Positions 41,037-49,932 of a stretch of DNA of 64,000 nucleotides are shown here, piece after piece. The first letter of the stretch is position 1. Each line of letters starts with the position of its first letter. This stretch comes from Myroides sp. 1354 (GTDB taxonomy: Bacteria > Bacteroidota > Bacteroidia > Flavobacteriales > Flavobacteriaceae): positions 62,001 through 126,000 of the forward strand of contig NZ_JACAGN010000008.1 of NCBI RefSeq assembly GCF_030324495.1. Direction: 5' to 3'. A model generated the notes under the pieces. That model saw nothing but the letters and a program-made list of their open reading frames with translations. It had not been told where the DNA came from and searched no databases. Position numbers and translations under genes: made by a program.

Positions 41037-42374
41037 ATGTTTGATAATTTAAGCGATAAATTAGATAAAGCCTTTCATATTCTTAAGGGACATGGTAAGA
41101 TTACAGAAGTAAACGTTGCAGATACTTTAAAAGAAGTGCGTAGAGCCCTTTTAGATGCCGACGTAAACTTTAAGATTGCCAAAGATTTTACGAGTAAAGT
41201 AAAAGATAAAGCCCTAGGACAAGATGTATTGACTACGCTTCAACCAGGTCAATTGATGATTAAGATCGTGAAAGACGAACTTACTCAGTTAATGGGAGGT
41301 GAAGCTGCTGGAATCAACTTATCTGGAAATCCATCTGTTATTTTGATGTCAGGTTTACAAGGATCAGGTAAAACAACCTTTTCTGGTAAATTGGCTAACT
41401 TCTTAAAAACAAAAAAGAATAAAAAACCTTTATTAGTAGCGTGTGACGTATACCGTCCTGCAGCTATTAATCAATTACACGTTGTTGGAGAACAATTGGG
41501 TATTGAGGTGTATTCGGAAGAAGGAAATAACAATCCAGTTCAAATTGCAGAGAACGCAATTAAACACGCAAAAGCAAATGGATTCAACGTTGTGATTGTC
41601 GATACCGCTGGTCGTTTGGCTGTGGATGAGGAGATGATGACGGAGATTGCTAATATTCACAAGGCAATTACACCACACGAAACTTTATTCGTTGTGGATT
41701 CCATGACGGGACAAGATGCCGTAAATACTGCAAAAGCATTTAACGATCGTTTGAATTTTGACGGGGTAATCCTAACAAAATTAGACGGGGATACAAGAGG
41801 TGGAGCTGCCATTTCAATTAAATCAGTTGTAAACAAACCAATTAAATTTATTGGTACAGGAGAGAAAATGGACGCAATCGACGTTTTCTATCCAGAGCGT
41901 ATGGCTGATCGTATTTTGGGAATGGGAGACGTTATTTCCTTAGTTGAACGTGCACAAGCACAATATGACGAAGAGGAAGCGCGTAAAATCCAAAAGAAAA
42001 TTGCGAAAAACGAGTTCGGATTTGACGATTTCTTATCGCAAATTCAACAAGTGAAAAAAATGGGTAGCATGAAAGACTTAGTAGGTATGTTACCAGGAGT
42101 TGGAAAAGCGTTGAAAGACGTAGAAATTGAAGATGATGCCTTTAAACACATCGAAGCGATTATCCACTCGATGACACCCAAAGAAAGAGCTACGCCTTCT
42201 GTCTTAGACGCAAAACGCAAGCAGCGTATTGCCAAAGGATCAGGAACGGATATCCAACAGGTCAACCAATTGTTGAAACAGTTCGATCAAATGAGTAAAA
42301 TGATGAAGATGATGCAAGGAGCAAAAGGAAAGAATTTGATGCGAATGATGGGACAAATGAAAGGAATGCAATAA
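41037..42374 (+). CDS. ffh: Signal recognition particle protein Ffh
   Basis: 445 residues: N domain (1-85), GTPase G domain with SGLQGSGKTT (106-115), DTAGRLAVDE, TKLDGDTRGG and GTGEKMDAIDVF. The methionine-rich M domain ends MSKMMKMMQGAKGKN and MGQMKGMQ. It binds 4.5S/SRP RNA and signal peptides to target membrane proteins. A strong promoter and terminator make it monocistronic. Confidence 0.97.
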   Translation: MFDNLSDKLDKAFHILKGHGKITEVNVADTLKEVRRALLDADVNFKIAKDFTSKVKDKALGQDVLTTLQPGQLMIKIVKDELTQLMGGEAAGINLSGNPSVILMSGLQGSGKTTFSGKLANFLKTKKNKKPLLVACDVYRPAAINQLHVVGEQLGIEVYSEEGNNNPVQIAENAIKHAKANGFNVVIVDTAGRLAVDEEMMTEIANIHKAITPHETLFVVDSMTGQDAVNTAKAFNDRLNFDGVILTKLDGDTRGGAAISIKSVVNKPIKFIGTGEKMDAIDVFYPERMADRILGMGDVISLVERAQAQYDEEEARKIQKKIAKNEFGFDDFLSQIQQVKKMGSMKDLVGMLPGVGKALKDVEIEDDAFKHIEAIIHSMTPKERATPSVLDAKRKQRIAKGSGTDIQQVNQLLKQFDQMSKMMKMMQGAKGKNLMRMMGQMKGMQ

Positions 42375-42381
42375 ATAATAA

Positions 42382-42426
42382 AAAGAAGGTTTAAGGTTCA
42401 ACGCGAAGTTTAAACCTTCTTTATTT
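42382..42426 (+). terminator. Terminator after ffh
   Basis: AAAGAAGGTTTAA pairs with TTAAACCTTCTTT around a 14-base loop. Confidence 0.85.
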
Positions 42427-42459
42427 TACATACAACAACACACTAATTATTACGATTTA

Positions 42460-43347
42460 ATGCAACTACTAGACGGAAAAAAGGTATCGGAAGATATCAA
42501 GAATGAAATCGCTGCTGAGGTTCAACAAATGAAAGCTCGCGGTGAAAAAGTACCTCACTTAGCAGCAGTGCTTGTGGGAAGTAACGGAGCAAGTTTAACT
42601 TATGTAGGAAGTAAGGTAAAATCATGTGAGCAAATTGGATTTGAATCTACTTTGGTCGCTTTACCTGAAGAAACGACAGAAGAAGAATTGTTAGCGAAAA
42701 TTAAAGAATTGAACGTTGACCCAGCAATCGATGGTTATATCGTTCAATTGCCTTTACCGAAACACATTGACGAACAAAAAATCCTAATGGCTGTAGATGC
42801 AGACAAAGACGTGGATGGATTCCATCCAACAAACTTTGGAAAGATGGCCTTGGAAATGGAAACATTTTTACCCGCTACTCCTTATGGAATCATGGAATTA
42901 CTGGAGCGCTATAAAGTAGAAACAGCAGGTAAAAACGTGGTGGTAATCGGTCGTTCACATATTGTAGGTCGTCCAATGAGTATCTTGTTGAGTAGAAAAG
43001 GATACCCTGGAGATGCAACAGTAACTTTAACACACAGCCGTACTAAAGATATCGCTGCTATTACAAGAGAAGCGGATATTATCATCTCTGCATTGGGAGT
43101 GCCTTACTTCTTAAAAGCAGATATGGTTAAAGACGGTGTAACCGTGGTTGACGTGGGAATCACACGCGTACCAGATGCAAACGCTCCAAGAGGGTATGTA
43201 ATCGCTGGAGACGTTGATTTTGATGAGGTAAGCAAAAAAGCATCTTTCATCACCCCAGTACCTGGTGGAGTTGGTCCAATGACTATTGCCATGCTATTGA
43301 AAAATACACTTTTAGCTCGTTCAAGAAGAGCGAAAAAGGGAGAATAA
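42460..43347 (+). CDS. folD: Methylenetetrahydrofolate dehydrogenase / cyclohydrolase FolD
   Basis: 295-residue bifunctional enzyme of one-carbon metabolism, converting 5,10-methylene-THF to 10-formyl-THF. Catalytic Y48 and K52 lie in [15 protein letters not shown]; other motifs are [42 protein letters not shown] (NADP site) and [20 protein letters not shown]. Length is normal. A short gap and a hairpin separate it from the preceding and following genes. Confidence 0.97.
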   Translation: MQLLDGKKVSEDIKNEIAAEVQQMKARGEKVPHLAAVLVGSNGASLTYVGSKVKSCEQIGFESTLVALPEETTEEELLAKIKELNVDPAIDGYIVQLPLPKHIDEQKILMAVDADKDVDGFHPTNFGKMALEMETFLPATPYGIMELLERYKVETAGKNVVVIGRSHIVGRPMSILLSRKGYPGDATVTLTHSRTKDIAAITREADIIISALGVPYFLKADMVKDGVTVVDVGITRVPDANAPRGYVIAGDVDFDEVSKKASFITPVPGGVGPMTIAMLLKNTLLARSRRAKKGE

Positions 43348-43388
43348 TAGGAATGAAAATCTGTTTGATTTAATATAAGTTATTTAGA

Positions 43389-43417
43389 AAAACCACTGTT
43401 AAATCAGTGGTTTTTTT
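43389..43417 (+). terminator. Terminator after folD
   Basis: AACCACTG / CAGTGGTT perfect stem with a 6-base loop and seven T. Confidence 0.85.
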
Positions 43418-43444
43418 GTTTAAAATTATTTTATATTTTAGTAA

Positions 43445-44527
43445 TTGATAAAATCTGTTAGTTTGGAAAAAATATATAAGTATCGCCCTCTTTCTAGTTT
43501 TTTGTTTAAAGAATTATTGTATCAAGAATTATATTTTGCATCTTATACTGAGTTAAATGATCCACTTGACTTAAGTTTACTACTAGAATTTACTATTACT
43601 GATAAAGAAGATGTAAGTTATTTAATTTGGTTTTTATTTAAAACTAGTTTGGATATAGATAATGAGAGTGAGAAACTTGTTCAAATAAATTTAATTAACT
43701 TTTATAATGATGATGTTTTATTTCATCAATTGAAAGAGGAAATTTACAAAAATGTTCAAAATTTACAGGAACCTATCTATGTACATAAAATAATCGATAT
43801 CGTTCAAAAAGCCATTAAAAAAACTAGAATAAATGTAGTATTTAACCTTTCTTCCTTTACCAAGGAACTAGAAAGGTTAACAAGTAAATTTTTTCAAAAT
43901 AGTTATGTCACATGTTTTTCAGAAACAAATGATAATTATTTAATGTGGTCACATTATTCAAGTAGTCATAGTGGAATTTGTTTAGAGTTTAGTTCTGAGT
44001 ATAGGGGAGACTTTGCGTATGAAAGTAAAGAGTTAAGAAATCCGAATGCTAAAAAGTATGCTGAGAGAGCGTCTGAATGGGATATGAAATCTATTATTTA
44101 TAAAGATCAGATTTGGAAGGTAGCATATTCTAATGAACAGTCATATGTGAATTTTTTTAAATTTAGAGCAGTTTTTGAAAATGAATTTAATTGTGATTTA
44201 ATCGGATTATCTAAAAGTTGGACACATGAATATGCAAGAGAACTGCAAAGATTGTTATGTGTAAAAACAAAAGCATGGGAATATGAAAAAGAATGGAGAA
44301 GTGTTAGAATTAATTTTGATAGAAAGTTAGAATCAGAAGAGAGAATAGACTATTATCCTGTTGAAGCGTTAACAGGAATATATTTTGGTGTAAATACTCC
44401 TGAAAGTGTTAAAATACGAATTTTAAGAATAATGAATCGAAAGAACTCAAAAGTAAATTTTTATAATTCCGTATTGGAGAATAATGGTGATATGTATTTT
44501 ATTGATTGGGATTATAAAGATGAATAA
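43445..44527 (+). CDS. DUF2971 family protein
   Basis: 360 residues. The typical DUF2971 parts are YKYRPLSSFLFKELLYQELYFASYTELNDPLD near the start, VTCFSETNDNYLMWSHYSSSHSGICLEFSSEY in the middle and AWEYEKEWRSVRI near the end. The first in-frame start is TTG at 43445, directly after a stop; no ATG is near. Compared with its neighbours it is markedly richer in A and T and in the codons AAT, TTA and ATA, which suggests recent acquisition. The family is scattered among bacteria, often in accessory regions, and its function is unknown. Confidence 0.8.
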   Translation: MIKSVSLEKIYKYRPLSSFLFKELLYQELYFASYTELNDPLDLSLLLEFTITDKEDVSYLIWFLFKTSLDIDNESEKLVQINLINFYNDDVLFHQLKEEIYKNVQNLQEPIYVHKIIDIVQKAIKKTRINVVFNLSSFTKELERLTSKFFQNSYVTCFSETNDNYLMWSHYSSSHSGICLEFSSEYRGDFAYESKELRNPNAKKYAERASEWDMKSIIYKDQIWKVAYSNEQSYVNFFKFRAVFENEFNCDLIGLSKSWTHEYARELQRLLCVKTKAWEYEKEWRSVRINFDRKLESEERIDYYPVEALTGIYFGVNTPESVKIRILRIMNRKNSKVNFYNSVLENNGDMYFIDWDYKDE

Positions 44528-44539
44528 AAAATAGAAAAC

Positions 44540-44995
44540 ATGAAAAGCGAAAATATAAAATGGGCAGCTTTAGTGCCTGAATTAGTTGTTTCGGATATAA
44601 AGACGAGTTTACAATTTTGGTGTGACTATCTTGGTTTTGCTATTTTATATGATCGCCCAGAAGAATTCTTTGCCTATTTGATATTAGGCGAAGCTCAAGT
44701 GATGCTAGAACAATATGACCCAACCGATCGCAGTTGGGAAACAGGACCAATGGAAAAACCCTATGGTAGAGGTATCAATTTTCAAATTGAAGTAGAAGCG
44801 GTAGCTCCAATATTGGAGCGATTGCAACAAGCCAAGTACCCCTTGTTTATTCCTTTAGAAGAACGTTGGTACAGAGCCGATGATATTGAATTTGGACAGC
44901 AACAATTCTTAGTGCAAGATCCCGATGGTTATTTAGTGCGCTTAATCGAAGACTTAGGAGAGCGTAAAAGTAAGGTTATGAGTTATCGGTTATGA
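44540..44995 (+). CDS. VOC family protein (glyoxalase / bleomycin-resistance type)
   Basis: 151 residues with the vicinal-oxygen-chelate fold: LVPELVVSDIKTSLQFWCDYLGFAILYDRP, FAYLILGEAQVMLEQYDP, GINFQIEVEAVAPILERLQ and QQFLVQDPDGYLVRLIEDLGER. This resembles bleomycin-binding proteins more than glyoxalase I. The last seven residues (KVMSYRL) and the stop codon are encoded by a tandem heptamer array. Starts 12 bases after the DUF2971 gene. Confidence 0.85.
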   Translation: MKSENIKWAALVPELVVSDIKTSLQFWCDYLGFAILYDRPEEFFAYLILGEAQVMLEQYDPTDRSWETGPMEKPYGRGINFQIEVEAVAPILERLQQAKYPLFIPLEERWYRADDIEFGQQQFLVQDPDGYLVRLIEDLGERKSKVMSYRL

Positions 44996-45051
44996 GTTAT
45001 CGGTTATGAGTTATCGGTTATGAGTTATCGGTTATGAGTTATCGGTTATGA
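44975..45051. repeat. Heptanucleotide array, family B (11 units)
   Basis: GTTATGA and GTTATCG alternate strictly for eleven 7-bp units (77 bp). It begins inside the 3' end of the VOC gene and supplies its stop codon. Confidence 0.92.
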
Positions 45052-45097
45052 GATTTTCTGATTGAAGGGATATTTTTCGTTGTTAATGAAAATTTTC

Positions 45098-45131
45098 ACA
45101 CCATCACAAACCTTACACCATCACAAACCCC
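45098..45131. repeat. Two-copy 17-bp direct repeat
   Basis: ACACCATCACAAACC at 45098 and again at 45115, each followed by two more bases, directly upstream of the MBL gene. Confidence 0.7.
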
Positions 45132-45138
45132 CAAAAAA

Positions 45139-45864
45139 ATGCAAATACTACACTTTTCAATCCAGCAAGAAATCAACGGACAGTTCATTTCGTTATTTCC
45201 CACAGTAATCAAAACGGCAAGTGAAGTTGTATTGATTGATTGTGGCTATGAAGAAACTTTTGAGCAATTTAGAAGTGAATTAGCGAAGCTATCGATTGAG
45301 ATAACAGATATTACAGCTATATTCATCAGTCATGATGATATTGATCACTTAGGAGGATTAGCGTTGTTCTTACAAGAAAATCCCAACATAAAAGTATATA
45401 GTAGTACTATAGAAAAGCCTTCAATTTGTGGTGAAATCAAAGCAGAGCGCTTGATACAAGCCGAAAATTCGCTAGCGCATCTACCAGAAGACTATCGTCC
45501 TTGGGCAGAAAGTTTTATTGCTCAACTGAAAAAGATCAAGCGCTTTCCTGTCAATCAAACCTTTAACGATGGAGATTTTGTATTAGAAGGTTTACAAGTG
45601 ATTGATACACCTGGTCATACCCAAGGTCATATTTCTTTATTGGATGTGGCAAATGGTGTTTTAATTGCCAATGATGCTTTGGTAGTAGAAGAAGGACAAC
45701 TCAATATTGCCAATCCACAGTTTACCTTAGATTTACCTCAAGCGATTCTATCTGTTCAAAAGATCAAAGCGTTACAGTCGAAGAAAATTATCTGTTATCA
45801 CGGCGGGATTCTTGAAATCAATATACAAGAAGCTTTAGAAAAACTAATTCAGCAATACAGTTAG
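45139..45864 (+). CDS. Metallo-beta-lactamase-fold hydrolase
   Basis: 241 residues. Metal site FISHDDIDHLGG is an HxDxDH variant of HxHxDH, common in this superfamily. DTPGHTQGHISLLD carries the next His, NDALVV the bridging Asp, and ICYHGGIL the final His. No signal peptide. Substrate unknown. Confidence 0.85.
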   Translation: MQILHFSIQQEINGQFISLFPTVIKTASEVVLIDCGYEETFEQFRSELAKLSIEITDITAIFISHDDIDHLGGLALFLQENPNIKVYSSTIEKPSICGEIKAERLIQAENSLAHLPEDYRPWAESFIAQLKKIKRFPVNQTFNDGDFVLEGLQVIDTPGHTQGHISLLDVANGVLIANDALVVEEGQLNIANPQFTLDLPQAILSVQKIKALQSKKIICYHGGILEINIQEALEKLIQQYS

Positions 45865-46012
45865 TTTAGAGCCTATTGTATGATATATCATTCATAATGG
45901 ATGTTTTTTAGGCTTTATGCGTTATATTTCGCACATTATTCCTACGTAAATATCCATAATAATAGGGATAGGTGAGCTAGTAAAATAACGTAATTTTATA
46001 GCTATAAAGAAG

Positions 46013-47293
46013 ATGGATATGAAAATAGAAAACAACCATACAGCTCTTCAACAAGAATGGCTTTTAAAAGGAGAAGAATATGCCAAAGGAATCAATGACA
46101 TGGTTGCTTTTGGAAAAGAACACGGATGGGAAAATTGGAAAGGCGAAGAACCAGAAGATAAAAGAGAACATTTAGGTCAAGCGATTCTCGATTTATTAAA
46201 ACAGGCAAATGTGGAAGGAAATGTAGAGGCATTTAGAGCAGCATTTCCACCGGCTTATCCGCCATTAATTCCATTCTTAGAGGAAAAATCACAATACATA
46301 GGAGATTTAGTAGCCATTGAAGCTAATAGCGTTGCTTTTTTAGCAGGTACTTCCTATGAAACGCGTACTGCTTATTTGCTTTCGGGTACAACGGTTCACA
46401 TACTAGATGATACAATTAAAGGATTAGGGAAGTCAATGCGCAATGGTGTATTTGCTATTGCTTATGCGGATACCCTTGTTACGTATCAAGGGTGGAATGG
46501 TCCTGAAATTGCTACTTTTCAATTAGGTGAATTGGCGAATTTGGGTATTTCTAAATTAATTCCCTTTAACGATGGAACACGTATTCTATTTGTAACATCA
46601 GAAGGAGTGTACTTGTTGGAAGAAGAAAAACAACAACTCATTCACCCTGTTTTATCTGAAGAGGAGCAAAAAGAAGCGGAAGAAGAAGGGTATGATTTCT
46701 ATATTGATATGGAAAATGCAACTCTATCTCATGATAATACCTACATTGTTGTTGGAGATCAAGATCGCGATCACCGCATTTTGCACATCGATGGAAAGGA
46801 AGTGGGAAGCGTAGGACCGCAATCGTCTTATCCTCATTTCTGTTTGTTCTCCAAAGATGATCAACAGTTAATTACCAATTCTTGTCACTTCTACAACGGA
46901 GTTACCATTGGAGTAGATGCAACGAAATTAGAAGGCATGCAGGTAGAAGCCTATGAAGAAAGCGATGACTTTATGTATATGGATGAAGGAATGCGCGTGT
47001 ATCAAGGGGTTGCAGTACAAGATTATTATGTTTTAGGTGATGCCTATGGATATATTCGCTTCATCAATAAAGCAGGAGAAGATATTGGTCAATTTTTTCT
47101 TGGCGGAACGATAAGTGGAATGGCGGTGTCAGAAGATGAGACAGTACTGTGGGTAGGGACCTATGCAGGAGCTTTACACAAATTAGAACTAGACAAAGCC
47201 ATACGCGATACACATACCATTGGAACTCGTCCTTTATACGAACAATTTCGCTTGCTTGTATGGAAAGATGAACCGCAAGTATGGCGTTGGTAA
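46013..47293 (+). CDS. Beta-propeller-like protein, unknown
   Basis: 426-residue soluble protein. A helical N-terminal part (about 1-85, QQEWLLKGEEYAKGINDMVA ... DLLKQANVEGNVEAFRAAF) is followed by repeated strand-loop modules such as DYYVLGDAYGYIRFINKAGEDIGQFFLGG and ISGMAVSEDETVLWVGTYAGALHKLELDK that look like a WD40-type propeller. The ATG at 46013 is used; one two codons later is also possible. The stop overlaps the start of the following Crp-type gene by 13 bases. Confidence 0.65.
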   Translation: MDMKIENNHTALQQEWLLKGEEYAKGINDMVAFGKEHGWENWKGEEPEDKREHLGQAILDLLKQANVEGNVEAFRAAFPPAYPPLIPFLEEKSQYIGDLVAIEANSVAFLAGTSYETRTAYLLSGTTVHILDDTIKGLGKSMRNGVFAIAYADTLVTYQGWNGPEIATFQLGELANLGISKLIPFNDGTRILFVTSEGVYLLEEEKQQLIHPVLSEEEQKEAEEEGYDFYIDMENATLSHDNTYIVVGDQDRDHRILHIDGKEVGSVGPQSSYPHFCLFSKDDQQLITNSCHFYNGVTIGVDATKLEGMQVEAYEESDDFMYMDEGMRVYQGVAVQDYYVLGDAYGYIRFINKAGEDIGQFFLGGTISGMAVSEDETVLWVGTYAGALHKLELDKAIRDTHTIGTRPLYEQFRLLVWKDEPQVWRW

Positions 47294-47904
47294 AAAAAGA
47301 AAAAAAGGTGAAAGAAAATCATGTAGAAGTGCTAGTAACTCATTTAAAGCAGACTATTGTTTTAAATGAACAAGAAATACAGCGAATTAGTGAGGTAGTA
47401 GAAATTGTATCGCTCAAGCGAAAAGAATTGCTCTTACAACCAGGGCAACTATCTCAGCATATGCGATTCATTGCTCAAGGAAGTGCGCGTTGTTATTATC
47501 TCGATGAACATTCACAAGAACATACGCTGCAAATCGGAGTTGAAGAGTGGTGGATTAATGATTTGTATAGCTTTTTGACGCAAAAAGAATCAAAATTGTT
47601 TATTCAAGCCATTGAACCTGCTGTAATTGTTCAGATTAGCAGAGAGAATCTCGAGCTACTATACACGGAAATTCCCGCAATTTCTACTTTCTTTCGATTA
47701 AAAATACAAAGTGCTTATGTCGCCTTACAAGAGCGAACCATCGAAAATATGAGCACAGAAGTCTATGCGCGTTATCAGCGATTTATCAAGGATTATCGCA
47801 ATATTGAGCAGCGAGTGCCACAATATATGATTGCTTCATACTTGGGCGTTACTCCCGAATTTCTGAGTTATCTCAAGAAGAAAAACATAGAAAGTCTTTC
47901 TTAA
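47281..47904 (+). CDS. Crp/Fnr-family transcription regulator
   Basis: 207 residues. Cyclic-nucleotide-binding-type domain (about 20-140, LLLQPGQLSQHMRFIAQGSARCYYLDEHSQEHTLQIGVEEWWINDLYSFLTQKESKLFIQAIEP) and a short C-terminal helix-turn-helix (QYMIASYLGVTPEFLSYLKKK). It is a Bacteroidetes-type Crp relative without recognisable cAMP ligands. It overlaps the propeller gene by 13 bases. A 20-bp perfect palindrome overlaps its stop codon, upstream of the next gene. Confidence 0.87.
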   Translation: MALVKKEKKVKENHVEVLVTHLKQTIVLNEQEIQRISEVVEIVSLKRKELLLQPGQLSQHMRFIAQGSARCYYLDEHSQEHTLQIGVEEWWINDLYSFLTQKESKLFIQAIEPAVIVQISRENLELLYTEIPAISTFFRLKIQSAYVALQERTIENMSTEVYARYQRFIKDYRNIEQRVPQYMIASYLGVTPEFLSYLKKKNIESLS

Positions 47905-47917
47905 GATATCTTAAGAA
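47898..47917. promoter_or_regulatory. 20-bp perfect palindrome, candidate Crp-type operator
   Basis: TTCTTAAGATATCTTAAGAA has no loop and no T tract, so it is not a terminator. Its centre lies about 41.5 bases before the start of transcription expected from the TACATTTG box at 47937-47944. Confidence 0.6.
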
Positions 47918-47936
47918 CCACCTTAGAGCGAGCTAA

Positions 47937-47944
47937 TACATTTG
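47937..47944 (+). promoter_or_regulatory. Putative -7 box for the outer-membrane protein gene
   Basis: TACATTTG fits TAnnTTTG. No TTG -33 element is seen, as expected for an activator-dependent promoter. Confidence 0.5.
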
Positions 47945-47972
47945 TCCTATGAAAGTAAATAAGCATAGACAA

Positions 47973-48593
47973 ATGAAATTAGCTCGTTTTTTTATGGTCC
48001 TAATCGGACTCTTACCTCTTGTTGTTTTTGGACAGCAAACAACTTATACTCCTGATCTGATGGTCGGAAATAGATCGTATGGATATACGCATACCATCAG
48101 TCATCAATTGTCTGATAAGATTACCTTACAAAATCTCGTTTTATTCGATTCAGAATATCAAGACGACAACCATAATATCTTTTTTATCCGCAATACAGTT
48201 GCGTATAAATTGCCTAAAAACTTCATTTTAAATGCTGGTTTTGGCGTGAAAAATCCCGGGAAGTTTGCCAGTGTATATCTCCAATATCAGTGGAAGAAAA
48301 AAGATTTTCAATTGGTTTATGGCATAGGAACAACCTATCAAAAGGGATTCACTTTAGAACAGTCTCTATTGGTCGAATATACCCCCAAATTAACGGAACA
48401 ATGGCAGGGATTATTTCGTCTGTCTGCCGTTGGAAATGTCAATCAATACGAATATACCCGCGGATTTCAGCATATTCGAATAGGTGTAAAGAAAGATAAT
48501 CTTACGATGGGGGTAGCTGCGAATTTAGAGCAGTTCAATATGAGCTGGGATCACTTCGAAAATTACGGAGTTTTTGTAAAAGTAAATTTATAA
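47973..48593 (+). CDS. Outer-membrane beta-barrel protein (DUF2490-like)
   Basis: 206 residues from MKLARFFMVLIGLLPLVVFGQ, a signal peptide; the in-frame ATG at 47949 would fall at or before the likely transcript start. The mature part consists of alternating strands with aromatic girdle residues (FFIRNTVAYKLPKNFILNAGFG, VYLQYQWKKKDFQLVYGIG) and ends in a terminal strand with aromatic and hydrophobic residues. Similar to DUF2490-type barrels. Likely regulated by the upstream Crp-type protein; transported substrate unknown. Confidence 0.65.
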   Translation: MKLARFFMVLIGLLPLVVFGQQTTYTPDLMVGNRSYGYTHTISHQLSDKITLQNLVLFDSEYQDDNHNIFFIRNTVAYKLPKNFILNAGFGVKNPGKFASVYLQYQWKKKDFQLVYGIGTTYQKGFTLEQSLLVEYTPKLTEQWQGLFRLSAVGNVNQYEYTRGFQHIRIGVKKDNLTMGVAANLEQFNMSWDHFENYGVFVKVNL

Positions 48594-48604
48594 TTAGATA
48601 TAAG

Positions 48605-49006
48605 ATGAATAGAAAAGTAGACACTGGACTGCTATTGAGCAGAATTGCCATTGGATTTCCCATGTTGTTTTACGGGATTGGCAAATTGATACACGGAATT
48701 GGATTTATTCAACAAACCTTAGTGGATAAAGGCTTGCCCGTTTTTTTTAGTTATGGCGTATATGTAGGGGAGGTAATCGCTCCTCTACTATTGTTGTTGG
48801 GATGGAGAACGCGTTTGGCAGGAGCTGTTTTTGCCATCAATTGTGTGACGGCAATTCTATTGGTTCAAAGTTCGGACATCTTTAGCCTCAATGAAAATGG
48901 TGGTTGGAAAATTGAACTTTTGATGTTGTATGCATTAGTTGCCGTGAGTTTGTTCTTCACTGGTGGTGGAAAGTATGCAGTATCAACGACCCATCAATGG
49001 GATTAA
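48605..49006 (+). CDS. DoxX-family membrane protein
   Basis: 133 residues with four membrane helices and the DoxX pattern GLLLSRIAIGFPMLFYGIGKLIHG, VYVGEVIAPLLLLLGWRTRLAG and VAVSLFFTGGGKYAVS. It starts 11 bases after the barrel gene, so it is probably in the same Crp-regulated transcript. DoxX relatives act in redox or quinone processes; specific role unknown. Confidence 0.82.
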   Translation: MNRKVDTGLLLSRIAIGFPMLFYGIGKLIHGIGFIQQTLVDKGLPVFFSYGVYVGEVIAPLLLLLGWRTRLAGAVFAINCVTAILLVQSSDIFSLNENGGWKIELLMLYALVAVSLFFTGGGKYAVSTTHQWD

Positions 49007-49034
49007 AAAAAGCTTCTTCAAGAAGCTTTTTTTT
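49005..49034. terminator. Bidirectional terminator between DoxX and dioxygenase genes
   Basis: A7-run then GCTTCTTCAAGAAGC then T8-run: a nearly perfect palindrome serving both converging genes. Confidence 0.85.
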
Positions 49035-49773
49035 ATAGAAATAAAGTTGAATTTAACTGTTTTTTTTCCTTAGATGTAGGATGATTTTTCGAATCAATAA
49101 AGGGACGAAGGATTGGACTATCATCTACAAAGAGAAGGTCTAAGGAAAAGCGGTTATTTCCATACAGTCCACGGTGAATCATATTGGCAGAAAAAATGAG
49201 CAAATCACCGCGTTTGAGTTTAATTTGTTTGCCTCGAACCAAAGCATCACTCGGTTTTTTTCCATTTTGACCCAAACGAACATCTTGTTCCTCTTCTAAA
49301 TCCCAGCTGCGATGAGTGCCTGGAATTAGTTCAATGCCTTCTTCATCTTGGAAGGGAATACGGAAGTGAAGCACATTTTGTGTCAGTATACTTTTCTGTT
49401 GTTCTTCAATCGACATACCCGTATACTGAATATCCCGATGCCAATAATTTTTTTGTTCTGTATTAAAAGGATCAAAGAATAATTGGGTGTTTAGAAAAAG
49501 AAACTTCGCTGGAAATAGGGTAGAGAGAAGCGGTTGAAAATGATTTCCAGCTATAAATTGAAATAAAAGCATACGTTCCTCTTCGGATAAGGATGTACTT
49601 GATGTTAAACTGTGACTATTAATTAATCGAGTACGATAATCTTCTTGATAATCGATTAACCATTGTTGATGAAACTTTGTGAGAATCGGTTCTATTGGTT
49701 TTAATTCTTCCAATTGAAAAAATTGTGGAATATATAAATAGCCCTCCGTAGTATAAGAATTGAGTTGAATCAT
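49033..49773 (-). CDS. Phytanoyl-CoA dioxygenase (PhyH)-like oxygenase
   Basis: 246 residues of the PhyH Fe(II)/2-oxoglutarate type. Metal ligands lie in NYWHRDIQYTG (HxD) and in NMIHRGLYGNNRFSLDL (distal His and 2-oxoglutarate Arg). FRIPFQDEEGIELIPGTHRSWDLEE is also typical. Substrate unknown. Its stop codon lies inside the shared terminator. Confidence 0.85.
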   Translation of the reverse strand: MIQLNSYTTEGYLYIPQFFQLEELKPIEPILTKFHQQWLIDYQEDYRTRLINSHSLTSSTSLSEEERMLLFQFIAGNHFQPLLSTLFPAKFLFLNTQLFFDPFNTEQKNYWHRDIQYTGMSIEEQQKSILTQNVLHFRIPFQDEEGIELIPGTHRSWDLEEEQDVRLGQNGKKPSDALVRGKQIKLKRGDLLIFSANMIHRGLYGNNRFSLDLLFVDDSPILRPFIDSKNHPTSKEKKQLNSTLFL

Positions 49774-49932
49774 AGGTGTAGCATTCAGTAAGTATTAAAA
49801 GTACACTATTTCCATAAGGTATAAAATTCTTTGTGATTCTTTTCCTTCTGCATCAAGTCTCCACTAGCATTATTATGTATATTTGTTAAAATCTAAGAAT
49901 TGACCCCCTCATACAATTAAAACAAATACAGC

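Noticed and set aside
44975..45051. Possible CRISPR array
   Set aside because: The units are 7 bp with no unique spacers and no cas genes nearby.
47898..47917. Terminator of the Crp-type gene
   Set aside because: The palindrome has no loop bases and no T tract.
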